9,673 bases of DNA from Candidatus Vogelbacteria bacterium (GCA_011049365.1 DSBD01000036.1:1-9673); one strand, 5' to 3'. Shown: positions 1 to 7,159, counted from the stretch's first letter. The notes: generated by a model not told the origin, from the sequence alone. Made by a program: numbers and translations.

Positions 1-1916
1 TATTAGGTATAGATTTAGGAACAACTAATTCAGCTATGGCTATTGTTGAGGGTGGCCAAGCTAAAATAATTGAAAACAGTGAAGGTAATAGAACCACACC
101 ATCAGTAGTGGCTATATCTAAGGGGAATGAAAGGTTGGTTGGCTTACTGGCTAAAAGACAAGCTATTACTAATCCTAATAATACTATTTACGGTATCAAG
201 AGATTGATGGGGCATAAATTTGAAGATAAAAATGTCCAAAAAGATAAGGGTATTTCTCCTTATGAAATAGAGAAATCAGAAGATGGTGGAGTTAAAGTTA
301 AGATGGGTGAAAAATTTTATCGTCCGGAAGAAGTATCGGCTATGATTTTGCAGAAGATGAAACATGACGCCGAAGCTCACATTGGTGAAAAAATAACTGA
401 AGCTGTTATAACCGTCCCGGCCTATTTCGACGATTCTCAAAGAAAGGCCACTAAAGATGCTGGAGAAATAGCTGGCTTCAATGTCAAAAGAATAATTAAT
501 GAACCGACTGCTGCCGCTTTAGCTTATGGTCTGAATAAGAAAAAAAATGAACAAATAGTGGTTTATGACTTTGGTGGAGGAACTTTTGATGTTTCGGTTT
601 TGGAAGTAGGTGGAGATGAAGAAGAAAAAAGTATTGAAGTTAAATCAACCGACGGTGATTCTCATATGGGGGGAGAAGATATAGATCAAAAAATAATTAA
701 ATGGTTAGTGGAAGAATTCAAAAAAGAATCCGGTTTGGATATTGGTAAGGATCAACTAGCTATCCAAAGACTCAAAGAATCGGCTGAAAAAGCCAAGCAT
801 GAGCTTTCTACTGTCACCGAAACAGAAGTTAATATTCCCTTTATCACTTCTGATTCTTCCGGCCCCCGCCATTTATTAATCAGGATGACTAGAGCTAAAT
901 TGGAAGAATTGGCTGACGAGTATATAAAAAGATCAATAGATATAACTAAAAGAGCCGTAGATGCTTCTGGTTACAAAATAGAAGATATTGATGAAATAAT
1001 TTTAGTTGGCGGACAAACCAGAATGCCGGGAATCCAAGAAGCGGTTAAAAGACTTTTTAATAAAGAACCAAATAGAACAATTAATCCGGATGAAGTCGTT
1101 GCTTTAGGGGCGGCTACTCAAGCCGGTATTTTCCAAGGTGATGTTAAAGATGTTTTACTTCTGGACGTCATTCCATTATCATTAGGAATAGAAACTTTAG
1201 GGGGAGTGGCTACTAAATTAATGGAAAAGAACACCACCATCCCAGCCACTAAGAGCCAAATATTTTCTACTGCCACTGATAATCAACCATCAGTAGAAAT
1301 ACATATTGTTCAGGGAGAAAGAGAAATGGCTGCCGATAATAAATCTCTCGGTCGCTTTATTTTAGACGGTATCCCGCCATCACCACGAGGATTACCGCAA
1401 ATAGAAGTTACTTTTGATATAGATGCCAATGGTATCTTAAATGTTAAGGCCAAGGAAAAAAGTACTGGTAAAGAGCAATCAATCAGAATAGAAGCTCAGT
1501 CAAGTCTTTCTAAGGAAGATATTGAAAAAATGAAGCAAGAAGCTGAAGTTCATGCTGAAGAAGATAAAAAGAGAAGAGAGTTAATTGACGCTAAAAATGT
1601 CGCCGAGCAAATGATTTATACCGCCGAAAAAGGTATAACCGATGCCGGTGATAAATTAGATACAGAAATCAAAAAAGAGATTCAAGATAAAATATCCGAA
1701 ACTAAAAAAGCTTTAGAAGGAACTGATTTAGAAAATATAAAGAAAGTCTCCCAAGAATTATCTACTTCAATGACTAAAATTGGTGAAGCTTTAAATAAAG
1801 CTGCGACTGAAAAGAAAACTGAGAATAAGGAAGGAGGAGAAAATGTTCGTGAAGCTGAATATAAAGAAGAAGATGATAAAAAAGAAGGAGAGGAAAATAA
1901 TAAAAATGAACAATAA
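1..1916 (+). CDS. dnaK: Chaperone protein DnaK (Hsp70), 5' end missing
   Basis: ATP-dependent cytosolic Hsp70 chaperone that binds unfolded peptide segments and cycles with DnaJ and GrpE. The frame is open from the first base and reads [10 protein letters not shown], the phosphate-1 loop normally found about five residues from the start, so only a handful of N-terminal residues lie outside the window. Further hallmarks are [11 protein letters not shown], the phosphate-2 loop [10 protein letters not shown] and the adenosine-binding region LVGGQTRMP, followed by the substrate-binding beta domain (about [11 protein letters not shown] to [14 protein letters not shown]) and a helical lid. The C-terminus is an acidic, lysine-rich tail of roughly 25 residues ending NNKNEQ rather than the EEVD-like or EEVKDKK tails of better-known homologues. 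The stop is 2 nt before dnaJ, indicating an operon. The usual heat-shock control region lies upstream of the window. Identification is certain. Confidence 0.98.
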   Translation, partial: LGIDLGTTNSAMAIVEGGQAKIIENSEGNRTTPSVVAISKGNERLVGLLAKRQAITNPNNTIYGIKRLMGHKFEDKNVQKDKGISPYEIEKSEDGGVKVKMGEKFYRPEEVSAMILQKMKHDAEAHIGEKITEAVITVPAYFDDSQRKATKDAGEIAGFNVKRIINEPTAAALAYGLNKKKNEQIVVYDFGGGTFDVSVLEVGGDEEEKSIEVKSTDGDSHMGGEDIDQKIIKWLVEEFKKESGLDIGKDQLAIQRLKESAEKAKHELSTVTETEVNIPFITSDSSGPRHLLIRMTRAKLEELADEYIKRSIDITKRAVDASGYKIEDIDEIILVGGQTRMPGIQEAVKRLFNKEPNRTINPDEVVALGAATQAGIFQGDVKDVLLLDVIPLSLGIETLGGVATKLMEKNTTIPATKSQIFSTATDNQPSVEIHIVQGEREMAADNKSLGRFILDGIPPSPRGLPQIEVTFDIDANGILNVKAKEKSTGKEQSIRIEAQSSLSKEDIEKMKQEAEVHAEEDKKRRELIDAKNVAEQMIYTAEKGITDAGDKLDTEIKKEIQDKISETKKALEGTDLENIKKVSQELSTSMTKIGEALNKAATEKKTENKEGGENVREAEYKEEDDKKEGEENNKNEQ

Positions 1917-1918
1917 TT

Positions 1919-2980
1919 ATGTCCAAAGACTATTATCAAATTCTAGGAATAGATAAGAAAGCTTCAAAGGATGATATTAAAAAAGCTTTCCGTAAATTGG
2001 CTCACAAATATCATCCGGACAAAGCTGGGGGAGATGAGCAGAAATTCAAAGAAATAAATGAAGCTTATCAAATTCTTTCTAATGATCAGAAAAGGCGTGA
2101 ATATGATATGTATGGCAATGTTTTTTCTGGCGGACAAGGACAACAAGGTAGTGGTTTCGGCGGTTTTTCTAATTTTGATTTTGGTGACCAATTTGAATTT
2201 GATTTAGGAGATATTTTTAGTGATTTTTTTGGTGGTCAAACTTTTAATATTAAGAAAAAAAGAGGTCGTGACATATCAGTTGATATCCAAGTATCTTTTG
2301 CTGAAGCTATTTTTGGTGTAGAAAGAAAATTACTGATAAATAAAGTGGTTTTTTGTCCTGATTGTGGTGGTAGTGGGGCTAAAAAAGGAACTTCTTTAAA
2401 AAAGTGCTTCAGCTGCGATGGTCAGGGACGTTTAAGAGAAAATCGCCGGTCATTTTTTGGCACTATATCAACTTGGCGTGAATGTACAAATTGTGCTGGC
2501 CGCGGAGAAATACCGGAAGAGAAATGTTCTAATTGTAATGGATTAGGAGTTTTGAAAAAGAGTGAAGAGATTAAAATTTTCATTCCTTCGGGAATAGAAG
2601 ATGGTGAAATGATTAGAATGTCGGGTAAAGGAGAAGCAACTCCGGGAGGAGTTAGTGGTGATTTATATATAAAAATTCATGTTGAGAAAGATTCAACCTT
2701 CAAACGAGTTGCTAATGATTTATTAATGGATTTAAATGTTAAATTGACTGATGCTATTTTGGGTAGTGAATACGAGATAAAAACTTTGGATGGTAAATTA
2801 AAAATAAAGATTCCGGCTGGAATAAATTTTGGTGAAATATTAAAAGTAAAAGGTAAGGGAGTTCCTTATGGGGCTAATCGCCGAGGCGATCTATTAGTAA
2901 AGGTGATAATAAATATACCTCAAAAGCTTTCCCGAAAGGCTAAGAAAAAGATAGAAGAATTGCGGGAAGAGGGAATGTAA
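1919..2980 (+). CDS. dnaJ: Chaperone protein DnaJ (Hsp40, type I)
   Basis: Co-chaperone that delivers substrates to DnaK and stimulates its ATPase. All parts of a type I Hsp40 are present in 353 residues: J domain at 1-65 with the HPD motif at 32-34; a Gly/Phe-rich linker at about 68-106; four zinc-binding CxxCxGxG-type repeats at 146-153 (CPDCGGSG), 163-170 (CFSCDGQG), 189-196 (CTNCAGRG) and 203-210 (CSNCNGLG); then two beta-sandwich substrate-binding domains. Length is slightly short of the E. coli protein (376), which is normal variation. The ATG lies 2 nt after the dnaK stop, without an obvious Shine-Dalgarno, so translation is probably coupled to dnaK. The downstream plsC-like gene starts 4 nt after the stop. 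Confidence 0.97.
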   Translation: MSKDYYQILGIDKKASKDDIKKAFRKLAHKYHPDKAGGDEQKFKEINEAYQILSNDQKRREYDMYGNVFSGGQGQQGSGFGGFSNFDFGDQFEFDLGDIFSDFFGGQTFNIKKKRGRDISVDIQVSFAEAIFGVERKLLINKVVFCPDCGGSGAKKGTSLKKCFSCDGQGRLRENRRSFFGTISTWRECTNCAGRGEIPEEKCSNCNGLGVLKKSEEIKIFIPSGIEDGEMIRMSGKGEATPGGVSGDLYIKIHVEKDSTFKRVANDLLMDLNVKLTDAILGSEYEIKTLDGKLKIKIPAGINFGEILKVKGKGVPYGANRRGDLLVKVIINIPQKLSRKAKKKIEELREEGM

Positions 2981-2984
2981 ATAT

Positions 2985-3677
2985 ATGAAAATATTAAAAT
3001 ATTTTCCACCGATTTACCAAATGATTATCTGGCCGATATGTCGCTTGCTACTAAATTATTTCTGCTATCTGAAAATATCGGGAGTAGAGAATCTAAAAGA
3101 TATAAAATCCGGTATAATTTTAGCTTCTAATCATACTACCGGTTTAGACCCAGTGATTATTCGTTCAGCTCTGCCCTGGTGGGGATTTCATAAAGCTACT
3201 TATGCCGTATCTTTAACTAAAGAAAATTATCACACTTTTTGGGGACGTATTTTTTTCGGTGGTTGGTTTTTTAAAATAGCTGGTGGCTGGCCGGCCTATC
3301 GTAAAACAGGGGATTATAATAAAACTTTTGTTCATCACATTGAGCTCTTAAATAATAAAAGAGCTGTTATAATCTTTCCCGAAGGAAGGCGTAATTGGAC
3401 GGGAGAAAAAATAAAAGCTAAACCTGGAATTTCTCACCTGGCTGAGATAACCCAAGCACCCATTTTACCAATATTAATTGAAGGTCAAAGAGGAATAAAT
3501 CTTTGGCGATTTTTTACCAGACAGCATAAAATTTCTATTTATTTCGGGCAACCAATTAAAATAGAAGACATTTTAAATAATATAAATATTAATCAAAATG
3601 AAGATAAATACACTTTCGTCGCTGAAAAAATACTGGAAATTATCTTCAGTCTAAACAAAGAAAAGAAAGAATTGTAA
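2985..3677 (+). CDS. plsC: 1-acyl-sn-glycerol-3-phosphate acyltransferase (PlsC/LPLAT family)
   Basis: Probable membrane-associated lysophosphatidic acid acyltransferase making phosphatidic acid for phospholipid synthesis. It has the LPLAT signatures in order: motif I SNHTTGLDP with the catalytic H-x4-D pair at His50 and Asp55, a motif II-like GGWPAYR at 100-106, motif III FPEGRRNWTG at 131-140 and motif IV around APILPILIEGQ at 158-168. Residues 11-29 are hydrophobic (IIWPICRLLLNYF) and may be a membrane anchor. The 230-residue length is typical. The ATG starts 4 nt after dnaJ, so it is probably the last gene of the chaperone operon. Its TAA stop at 3675-3677 forms part of the -35 hexamer of the promoter for peptide 1. 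The acyl donor and exact substrate cannot be read from sequence, and some LPLAT relatives in reduced genomes have other acceptors. Confidence 0.9.
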   Translation: MKILKYFPPIYQMIIWPICRLLLNYFCYLKISGVENLKDIKSGIILASNHTTGLDPVIIRSALPWWGFHKATYAVSLTKENYHTFWGRIFFGGWFFKIAGGWPAYRKTGDYNKTFVHHIELLNNKRAVIIFPEGRRNWTGEKIKAKPGISHLAEITQAPILPILIEGQRGINLWRFFTRQHKISIYFGQPIKIEDILNNININQNEDKYTFVAEKILEIIFSLNKEKKEL

Positions 3678-3699
3678 CTTTCCATTTTTATGTTATTCT
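3672..3699 (+). promoter_or_regulatory. Promoter of peptide 1 (extended -10)
   Basis: TTGTAA (3672-3677), a 16-nt spacer, then TATTCT (3694-3699) preceded by TG at 3691-3692, which gives a TGn extended -10. The same architecture, with the same spacing and TGn, occurs in copies 2 (TTGTAA/TATCCT) and 3 (TTATAA/TACTCT). That conservation is the main reason to believe it. The -35 contains the plsC stop codon. Confidence 0.65.
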
Positions 3700-3709
3700 A
3701 AAAACAGAA

Positions 3710-3732
3710 GTTCTTGAGATGGGTTTGGGAGT
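3710..3732 (+). promoter_or_regulatory. Leader inverted repeat (possible 5'-UTR hairpin), copy 1
   Basis: Arms 3710-3718 and 3724-3732 with a 5-nt ATGGG loop. All nine positions can pair, but six of them only as G-U, so this copy is weak on its own. The matching element in copy 2 is nearly all Watson-Crick, and the differences between the copies keep pairing on the + strand RNA, which argues for a transcript structure ahead of the ribosome binding site. Confidence 0.45.
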
Positions 3733-3746
3733 AAATAATCTTTGAA

Positions 3747-3755
3747 AGGAGGTGA
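3747..3755 (+). promoter_or_regulatory. Strong Shine-Dalgarno of peptide 1
   Basis: AGGAGGTGA, complementary to the 16S rRNA tail, ends 6 nt before the ATG at 3762 (9 nt from the AGGAGG core). Such a strong site is unusual in this window and fixes the start of peptide 1. Confidence 0.85.
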
Positions 3756-3761
3756 AAAATC

Positions 3762-3872
3762 ATGGGTTGGATATCTGATGTTTTAGGTGGTGTTGGTGTT
3801 CCAGACACAACAGCGGCGGATGAACAAGGCAATGAGCCTGGTGGTGACAATACCGGCGTGGACGCCAGCTAA
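3762..3872 (+). CDS. Short peptide 1 (36 aa), putative RiPP/graspetide precursor
   Basis: Unrecognised 36-residue peptide, too short for usual gene callers but well supported: perfect Shine-Dalgarno, dedicated promoter cassette and a terminator-like hairpin after it. It begins MGWISDVLGGVGVPDTT and continues as a Gly/Asp/Glu/Asn/Thr-rich tail with AADE, GNEP, GGDNTG and VDAS. There are no cysteines and no lysines or arginines, so it is strongly acidic. Val13-Pro14-Asp15-Thr16 aligns without gaps with Val13-Pro14-Glu15-Thr16 of peptide 2 (5103-5249). GC is 58 of 111 bases (52%), well above the surrounding genes. The Thr-Thr followed by several Asp/Glu would suit ester crosslinking by an ATP-grasp enzyme such as the one at 7184-8140, but that link is inference. 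Alternatives are a small signalling or bacteriocin-like peptide. Confidence 0.72.
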   Translation: MGWISDVLGGVGVPDTTAADEQGNEPGGDNTGVDAS

Positions 3873-3900
3873 TTTTGCCAGCCGTATGAGCTCACACAAC

Positions 3901-3938
3901 AGCCCCCTAATCATAGCAGATATGTGATTAAGGGCTTT
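3901..3938 (+). terminator. Terminator-like hairpin after peptide 1
   Basis: Arms 3901-3913 and 3925-3936: AGCCC pairs with GGGCT and TAATCA with TGATTA, separated by a small internal loop, followed by only a short T run (3936-3938). It is a plausible but not strong intrinsic terminator; partial read-through into the 3968-4909 gene is possible. Confidence 0.55.
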
Positions 3939-3967
3939 ATATGATATAGTTTGATTGAATTGAGATT

Positions 3968-4909
3968 ATGAAATGTGGATTTAGATTTCAAGTTGATAAG
4001 GAAGTAAATTTTGTCTATTGGTTGCAAAGTATTACTAATTGGAATTGGTATTTTAATTCTAAAGAATACCAATTTTACCAAGAATTGACTGGCGAATTTG
4101 ATAATAAAGAAAAACTTATTTTAAAAAAATTTGCCAATTTTTTAAAACCACCAGAAATCTATAAAATTTTTTCTAATTATAGAAAACGAGGTTATCTTTG
4201 GCTTTGGGGACGTTATGCCAGAATACCCATAACTAGCTCTCGTGAAAAAAGATATTGGCAACGGGTAAAATCAACCATGCTACAAAAATTTGAGATTTTA
4301 TGGTCCGAACATTTGCCACTACTTAGAGATTGGCAAATTCGTTTAGAGAATCATGATTTTTTATCCACGAATAAGGGTTTAACTAAAGTAGAAAAATTTT
4401 TTAACAATTTTCTTGATCAAAGTATAGTTATTCAATTATGTGTAAACCATCAAAAAAATTTTCCAAGTGGCCATGTTAAAAGAGAATTTCCAAACTTAAT
4501 ACTTCTTAATCTTTCTTCAGTTAGAAAAAGTGAGTTTGATAAAGTGATTAGTATATTGAACCATGAACTTTCTCATTTGATTGAATACAATTCCCCCAAA
4601 AATGAATTATTATCACATTCAATTTCAAAATTAATAGAACCAAAAAAAATTCAACAGCAGAATCCATCTTGGCGACATTTAATAAGTGAGAGTATTATTA
4701 CTTCTATTGCCGGTAGAAATTTTAGTTATTTAGATAGAAAATTAAAACTAATAAATGATTTTAATCAAAATCATTGGAATAATGAAATAGGTCGCCAAAT
4801 TCTTCAAACAGCTTATGAGATAAGTAAAGTCACTGAACGATATCTAGATCAAGGAAAAGAGATGGATCAAGAATATATAGATTATGTTGTCATAACCATG
4901 TTGTCATAA
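3968..4909 (+). CDS. HExxH-motif protein, putative zinc metallopeptidase
   Basis: I do not recognise the family. The protein is 313 residues, rich in Asn, Lys, Trp and aromatics, with no signal peptide or clear membrane segment, so it is probably cytoplasmic. A zinc-protease signature HELSH sits at 199-203 within SILNHELSHLIEY. Glu241 in RHLISESIITSIAG is a candidate third ligand in a gluzincin-like arrangement, 38 residues after His203. The N-terminal 150 residues (for example GYLWLWGRYARIP at about 75-87) match nothing I know. The gene lies between the two peptide genes in the same direction, so processing or turnover of those peptides is a reasonable guess, not shown. The start has only weak GAG 3 nt upstream. 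A 14-bp tandem duplication at 4884-4911 has changed the last residues. HExxH alone can occur by chance, hence moderate functional confidence. Confidence 0.75.
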   Translation: MKCGFRFQVDKEVNFVYWLQSITNWNWYFNSKEYQFYQELTGEFDNKEKLILKKFANFLKPPEIYKIFSNYRKRGYLWLWGRYARIPITSSREKRYWQRVKSTMLQKFEILWSEHLPLLRDWQIRLENHDFLSTNKGLTKVEKFFNNFLDQSIVIQLCVNHQKNFPSGHVKREFPNLILLNLSSVRKSEFDKVISILNHELSHLIEYNSPKNELLSHSISKLIEPKKIQQQNPSWRHLISESIITSIAGRNFSYLDRKLKLINDFNQNHWNNEIGRQILQTAYEISKVTERYLDQGKEMDQEYIDYVVITMLS

Positions 4910-4911
4910 CC
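4884..4911 (+). repeat. Perfect 14-bp tandem duplication across the stop codon
   Basis: ATGTTGTCATAACC occurs twice back to back (4884-4897 and 4898-4911). The second unit shifts the frame and supplies the present TAA, giving an end of VVITMLS. With one unit removed the frame would continue as VVITLVKLKTNSARY and stop at the TAA at about 4944-4946, so the duplication replaced 11-12 residues by three. Confidence 0.9.
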
Positions 4912-4985
4912 TTGGTCAAATTAAAAACAAACTCTGCTAGATATTAAAACCCCTTTCAACTCGCTTCGTTTTCATGGTTTTTTCG

Positions 4986-4998
4986 GTGTTATCCTAAA
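4986..4998 (+). repeat. Partial extra copy of the cassette -10 region
   Basis: GTGTTATCCTAAA here is repeated exactly at 5034-5046 inside cassette copy 2, 48 bp downstream, and is preceded by a TTTTCATG-like stretch resembling the cassette spacer. It may be a remnant of a tandem duplication of the promoter. The rest of 4910-5010 holds only a weak AAAACC/GGTTTT hairpin (around 4947-4982) with a T run, a possible terminator for the upstream gene. Confidence 0.45.
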
Positions 4999-5015
4999 TG
5001 ATTAAATGCGAAGAA

Positions 5016-5043
5016 TTGTAATTTTCCATGCTTGTGTTATCCT
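5016..5043 (+). promoter_or_regulatory. Promoter of peptide 2 (extended -10)
   Basis: TTGTAA (5016-5021), 16-nt spacer, TATCCT (5038-5043) with TG at 5035-5036. Layout is identical to copies 1 and 3. Confidence 0.65.
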
Positions 5044-5053
5044 AAAATTAGAA

Positions 5054-5076
5054 ATTCCTGAGACTGGCTTAGGAAT
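5054..5076 (+). promoter_or_regulatory. Leader hairpin, copy 2 (best-paired copy)
   Basis: ATTCCTGAG (5054-5062) pairs with CTTAGGAAT (5068-5076) over nine positions, eight Watson-Crick and one G-U, around a 5-nt ACTGG loop. In copies 1 and 3 the substitutions replace Watson-Crick pairs by G-U pairs, except for one lost pair next to the loop in copy 3. It could be a 5'-UTR structure or a DNA operator palindrome. Confidence 0.6.
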
Positions 5077-5088
5077 ATAACCTTTGAA

Positions 5089-5097
5089 AGGAGGTGA
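5089..5097 (+). promoter_or_regulatory. Strong Shine-Dalgarno of peptide 2
   Basis: AGGAGGTGA with 8 nt between the AGGAGG core and the ATG at 5103. It fixes the start and matches the site of peptide 1. Confidence 0.85.
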
Positions 5098-5102
5098 GTA
5101 AA

Positions 5103-5249
5103 ATGGATAGATCATTACTCGGACGACTTTTCGAGCCGGTTCCCGAGACGCCAGAATCCGAACTTGGTCATTATGACCCAAAAACTCAAACATGGTCGCA
5201 TCGAGATGCCATACTCATGAGTCCGGTCAAGCACAACCAAGAACATTGA
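5103..5249 (+). CDS. Short peptide 2 (48 aa), putative graspetide-type precursor
   Basis: Unlisted small gene of 48 residues with perfect Shine-Dalgarno, own promoter cassette and strong terminator. It starts MDRSLLGRLFEPVPETPESE, then GHYDPKTQTWSHRDA and a basic/His end VKHNQEH. LLGRLFE at 5-11 resembles the PFFARFLE recognition helix of microviridin precursor leaders in residue pattern. YDPKTQ at 24-29 resembles the YDxxxQ segment that I recall from putative ATP-grasp target peptides (TgmA-like). V13-P14-E15-T16 matches peptide 1 in position. No cysteines are present. The TGA stop shows that UGA is not a sense codon here. GC is 70 of 147 bases (48%), richer than its surroundings. With the ATP-grasp enzyme at 7184-8140 nearby, a crosslinked peptide precursor is the leading idea; the motif resemblances are short and from memory, so function is tentative. 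Confidence 0.75.
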   Translation: MDRSLLGRLFEPVPETPESELGHYDPKTQTWSHRDAILMSPVKHNQEH

Positions 5250-5270
5250 CCAGATCAGCTAATCATCTGT

Positions 5271-5310
5271 GCCCTCTGAGATTTCTAGTTTCTTAGAGGG
5301 CCTTCTTTTC
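5271..5310 (+). terminator. Rho-independent terminator after peptide 2
   Basis: GCCCTCTGAGA (5271-5281) pairs with TCTTAGAGGGC (5291-5301) over 11 positions with a single G-U, loop of 9 nt, followed by CTTCTTTTC and more T. The T-rich side is only on the + strand, so it serves peptide 2, although the stem lies over the last codons of the convergent S9 peptidase. Confidence 0.88.
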
Positions 5311-7138
5311 TATTTTTCTTAGCAAAATGTAAAATTTTATCTATTAATTTTAAACGTAATGAAGTGTTGGTAAATTCTCCTGTATGTCCTGACGAAAACC
5401 ATTTGATCGAGACCGTTTTATTCATTTTTTTTAATTTATCTATAAAATGTCTTATTTGTCGTGGAGGACAACGCACATCGTTTTCTCCATGTAAAAGAAA
5501 AATAGGCGCTTGTATGTTATTAATATATGTAATAGGCGAACTCCGCATATATTGTGCTCGAGTCGTGTTTGGTGTTCCATTAAACCTTTCTATGTCTTGA
5601 GCTTTGAAATATGCCGGTTCGTCTTCATACTGCATCAAACAATCTGCAATAGCCGATCCGGCAATACCACAATTCCACAAATCCGGATATTTTCCAAGTG
5701 CCAGTAATGTTATATAGCCACCCCAAGACCAACCGTATAAAACGATATTTTTAGAACTAGCATAATTATTATCTACCAACCAATTCCTAGCCGCGACCAC
5801 ATCCTCAACTTCCCAATATCCCGGATCTCCATAGATTTTTTTCTCAAATTTTTTACCAAAACTAATAGAACCTCGATAATTTACAGCACAATATCCAAAG
5901 CCATTAGCCAGCCAAGCTTGAGCTTCCGGCGAAAATTCATCATTATTTACACCATGTGGGCCACCATGAATATCTATAACGAATGATAATTTTCTGTTTT
6001 TATTCTTTGGAAAGACAACCCACATCTGTACATCTTCTCCATCGGATGAGCGAATTGAAACATTTTTTATTTTATATTGTGATTTAATATCGCCAGACCA
6101 TTCATTTACTTCCTTCCATTTCTTATGGGTTGGTGAGGTAATTTGAATTAAACGTGGTGATGTATTAAAATCACTCCATCTGACAATTAACGATTTATTT
6201 TTTAAATAAGCGACAGAATTAAAATGGAAATTAAAACTACCGGTCAAAGGTCCGATTCTTTTAATTTCTTTTGTTTTTATATTATATTTATATAATTTTT
6301 GTTGAGCCTTATATATATCGCATAAAATAATTTCTTCTTGTTCTTTATTCCAACCCAATACCCAAACATCACCACAAAAATCTTGGTAATCTATTTTGGA
6401 AACACGGTCTTTGGTAAAATTATATAAAACCGGTCGAAGCCAATTGTTTGTTTTTGTCAAAGCCAAAATTATTGGTTCTTCTGATTTCTTCAGAAAAGAC
6501 AACGGAATTCCACCATCAAATAATTTAGAATAAATTAAAGAGGATTTATTTTTTAGTGATAATAATACCAAAGAATTTTTTCCTGTTTGATTATTTGTCT
6601 CTGCCACACAAACATATTTACCATTAGAAGAACAAATAGCTTCACTGAGATAAGAATCGGAACTATAAATTTCATTAGTTTTATAGACATTATTTTCTAC
6701 TTGAACAGCAAAAACCTTGTTGTTATTCCCGGCAGTAGCGGTAAAACAAAGTAATTCTCCTTTATCATCTGAAGCTATTGAATATGAAAAATATGGTTTA
6801 AGTTTCGGTGTAATATTAATAGGTTTACCTCCAGCAAAAGGGACTTTTACAAAATTCCCATATTCTCCTCCAGCTTCATCTTTTAGCCAATAAATATATT
6901 GTCCATCAGGAGAAATAGAGCCAAAAAGAGCTCCGCCTTTTTTATTTGTAACTTGTCGATGAAAACCACTTTCAAAATCAACCGCATGGAGTTGGTAATT
7001 ACCGGAACGATTAGATATTACGATTGCCCTGTGGGAAGCATTGGAAGCTGTGAATAAATATTGCACACTTAATACTTTGAATAAAGATTGTAGTTTCAAA
7101 GTTGACATTGAATTATTTTTATAAATTTGTTTTATCAT
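5285..7138 (-). CDS. S9 family serine peptidase (acylaminoacyl-peptidase/prolyl oligopeptidase-like)
   Basis: Two-domain oligopeptidase of 617 residues. Residues about 25-350 are a beta-propeller with TolB/WD40-like repeats such as GSISPDGQYIYWL; about 370-610 are an alpha/beta hydrolase. The catalytic triad can be placed as Ser471 in GWSWGGY, Asp554 in HGENDVRCP and His585 in SSGHTGEF. HGGPHG near residue 390 is the usual oxyanion-region motif of the family. No signal peptide is evident, so it is probably cytoplasmic and cleaves short peptides. Its transcript follows the ATP-grasp gene in the same direction but a strong terminator lies between. TAAAAT at 7146-7151 ends 7 nt before the first ATG, favouring 7138 as a leaderless start; the ATG at 7108 is an alternative. 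S9 peptidases are known leader-processing enzymes in some RiPP pathways, which makes it a candidate processor here, or a plain housekeeping peptidase. Confidence 0.92.
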   Translation of the reverse strand: MIKQIYKNNSMSTLKLQSLFKVLSVQYLFTASNASHRAIVISNRSGNYQLHAVDFESGFHRQVTNKKGGALFGSISPDGQYIYWLKDEAGGEYGNFVKVPFAGGKPINITPKLKPYFSYSIASDDKGELLCFTATAGNNNKVFAVQVENNVYKTNEIYSSDSYLSEAICSSNGKYVCVAETNNQTGKNSLVLLSLKNKSSLIYSKLFDGGIPLSFLKKSEEPIILALTKTNNWLRPVLYNFTKDRVSKIDYQDFCGDVWVLGWNKEQEEIILCDIYKAQQKLYKYNIKTKEIKRIGPLTGSFNFHFNSVAYLKNKSLIVRWSDFNTSPRLIQITSPTHKKWKEVNEWSGDIKSQYKIKNVSIRSSDGEDVQMWVVFPKNKNRKLSFVIDIHGGPHGVNNDEFSPEAQAWLANGFGYCAVNYRGSISFGKKFEKKIYGDPGYWEVEDVVAARNWLVDNNYASSKNIVLYGWSWGGYITLLALGKYPDLWNCGIAGSAIADCLMQYEDEPAYFKAQDIERFNGTPNTTRAQYMRSSPITYINNIQAPIFLLHGENDVRCPPRQIRHFIDKLKKMNKTVSIKWFSSGHTGEFTNTSLRLKLIDKILHFAKKNRKEGPLRN

Positions 7139-7145
7139 CTCAATT

Positions 7146-7151
7146 ATTTTA
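7146..7151 (-). promoter_or_regulatory. Possible -10 box of the S9 peptidase
   Basis: TAAAAT on the minus strand with 7 nt before the ATG at 7138; no good -35 is visible. If active, the transcript would begin at or next to the start codon. Confidence 0.35.
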
Positions 7152-7159
7152 TTTTGATA

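Larger units (their letters stand above)
3667..3755 (+). repeat. Promoter-hairpin-Shine-Dalgarno cassette, copy 1
   Basis: First of three dispersed direct copies (others at 5011-5097 and 8288-8356). By eye it is close to 85% identical to copy 3 over the first 60-odd bases. It is made of an extended -10 promoter, a 23-nt inverted repeat and, in copies 1 and 2 only, the block TTTGAAAGGAGGTGA. It runs from inside the 3' end of plsC to just before the ATG of peptide 1. Confidence 0.9.
5011..5097 (+). repeat. Promoter-hairpin-Shine-Dalgarno cassette, copy 2
   Basis: Direct copy of the element at 3667-3755, including AAGAATTGTAA at its left edge and TTTGAAAGGAGGTGA at its right edge. It is 2 bp shorter, the difference lying between the inverted repeat and the Shine-Dalgarno. 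It ends 5 nt before the ATG of peptide 2. Confidence 0.9.

Noticed and set aside
1682..2191. Minus-strand open frames under dnaK and dnaJ
   Set aside because: They are antisense shadows of two certain chaperone genes, with low-complexity Ser/Phe/Ile composition.
4947..4982. Strong terminator after the HExxH gene
   Set aside because: Only AAAACC/GGTTTT pair over a loop of more than 20 nt, too weak to list as a confident terminator despite the T run.
5002..5193. Minus-strand open frame of 63 codons across cassette copy 2 and peptide 2
   Set aside because: It lacks a ribosome binding site and overlaps a well-supported promoter, Shine-Dalgarno and peptide gene on the other strand. It is open mainly because the cassette reads as an Erm-like tail in that frame.
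3762..5249. Lanthipeptide or other Cys-based RiPP precursors
   Set aside because: Neither peptide contains a cysteine, and no LanB/LanC/LanM, radical SAM or YcaO enzyme is seen in the window.
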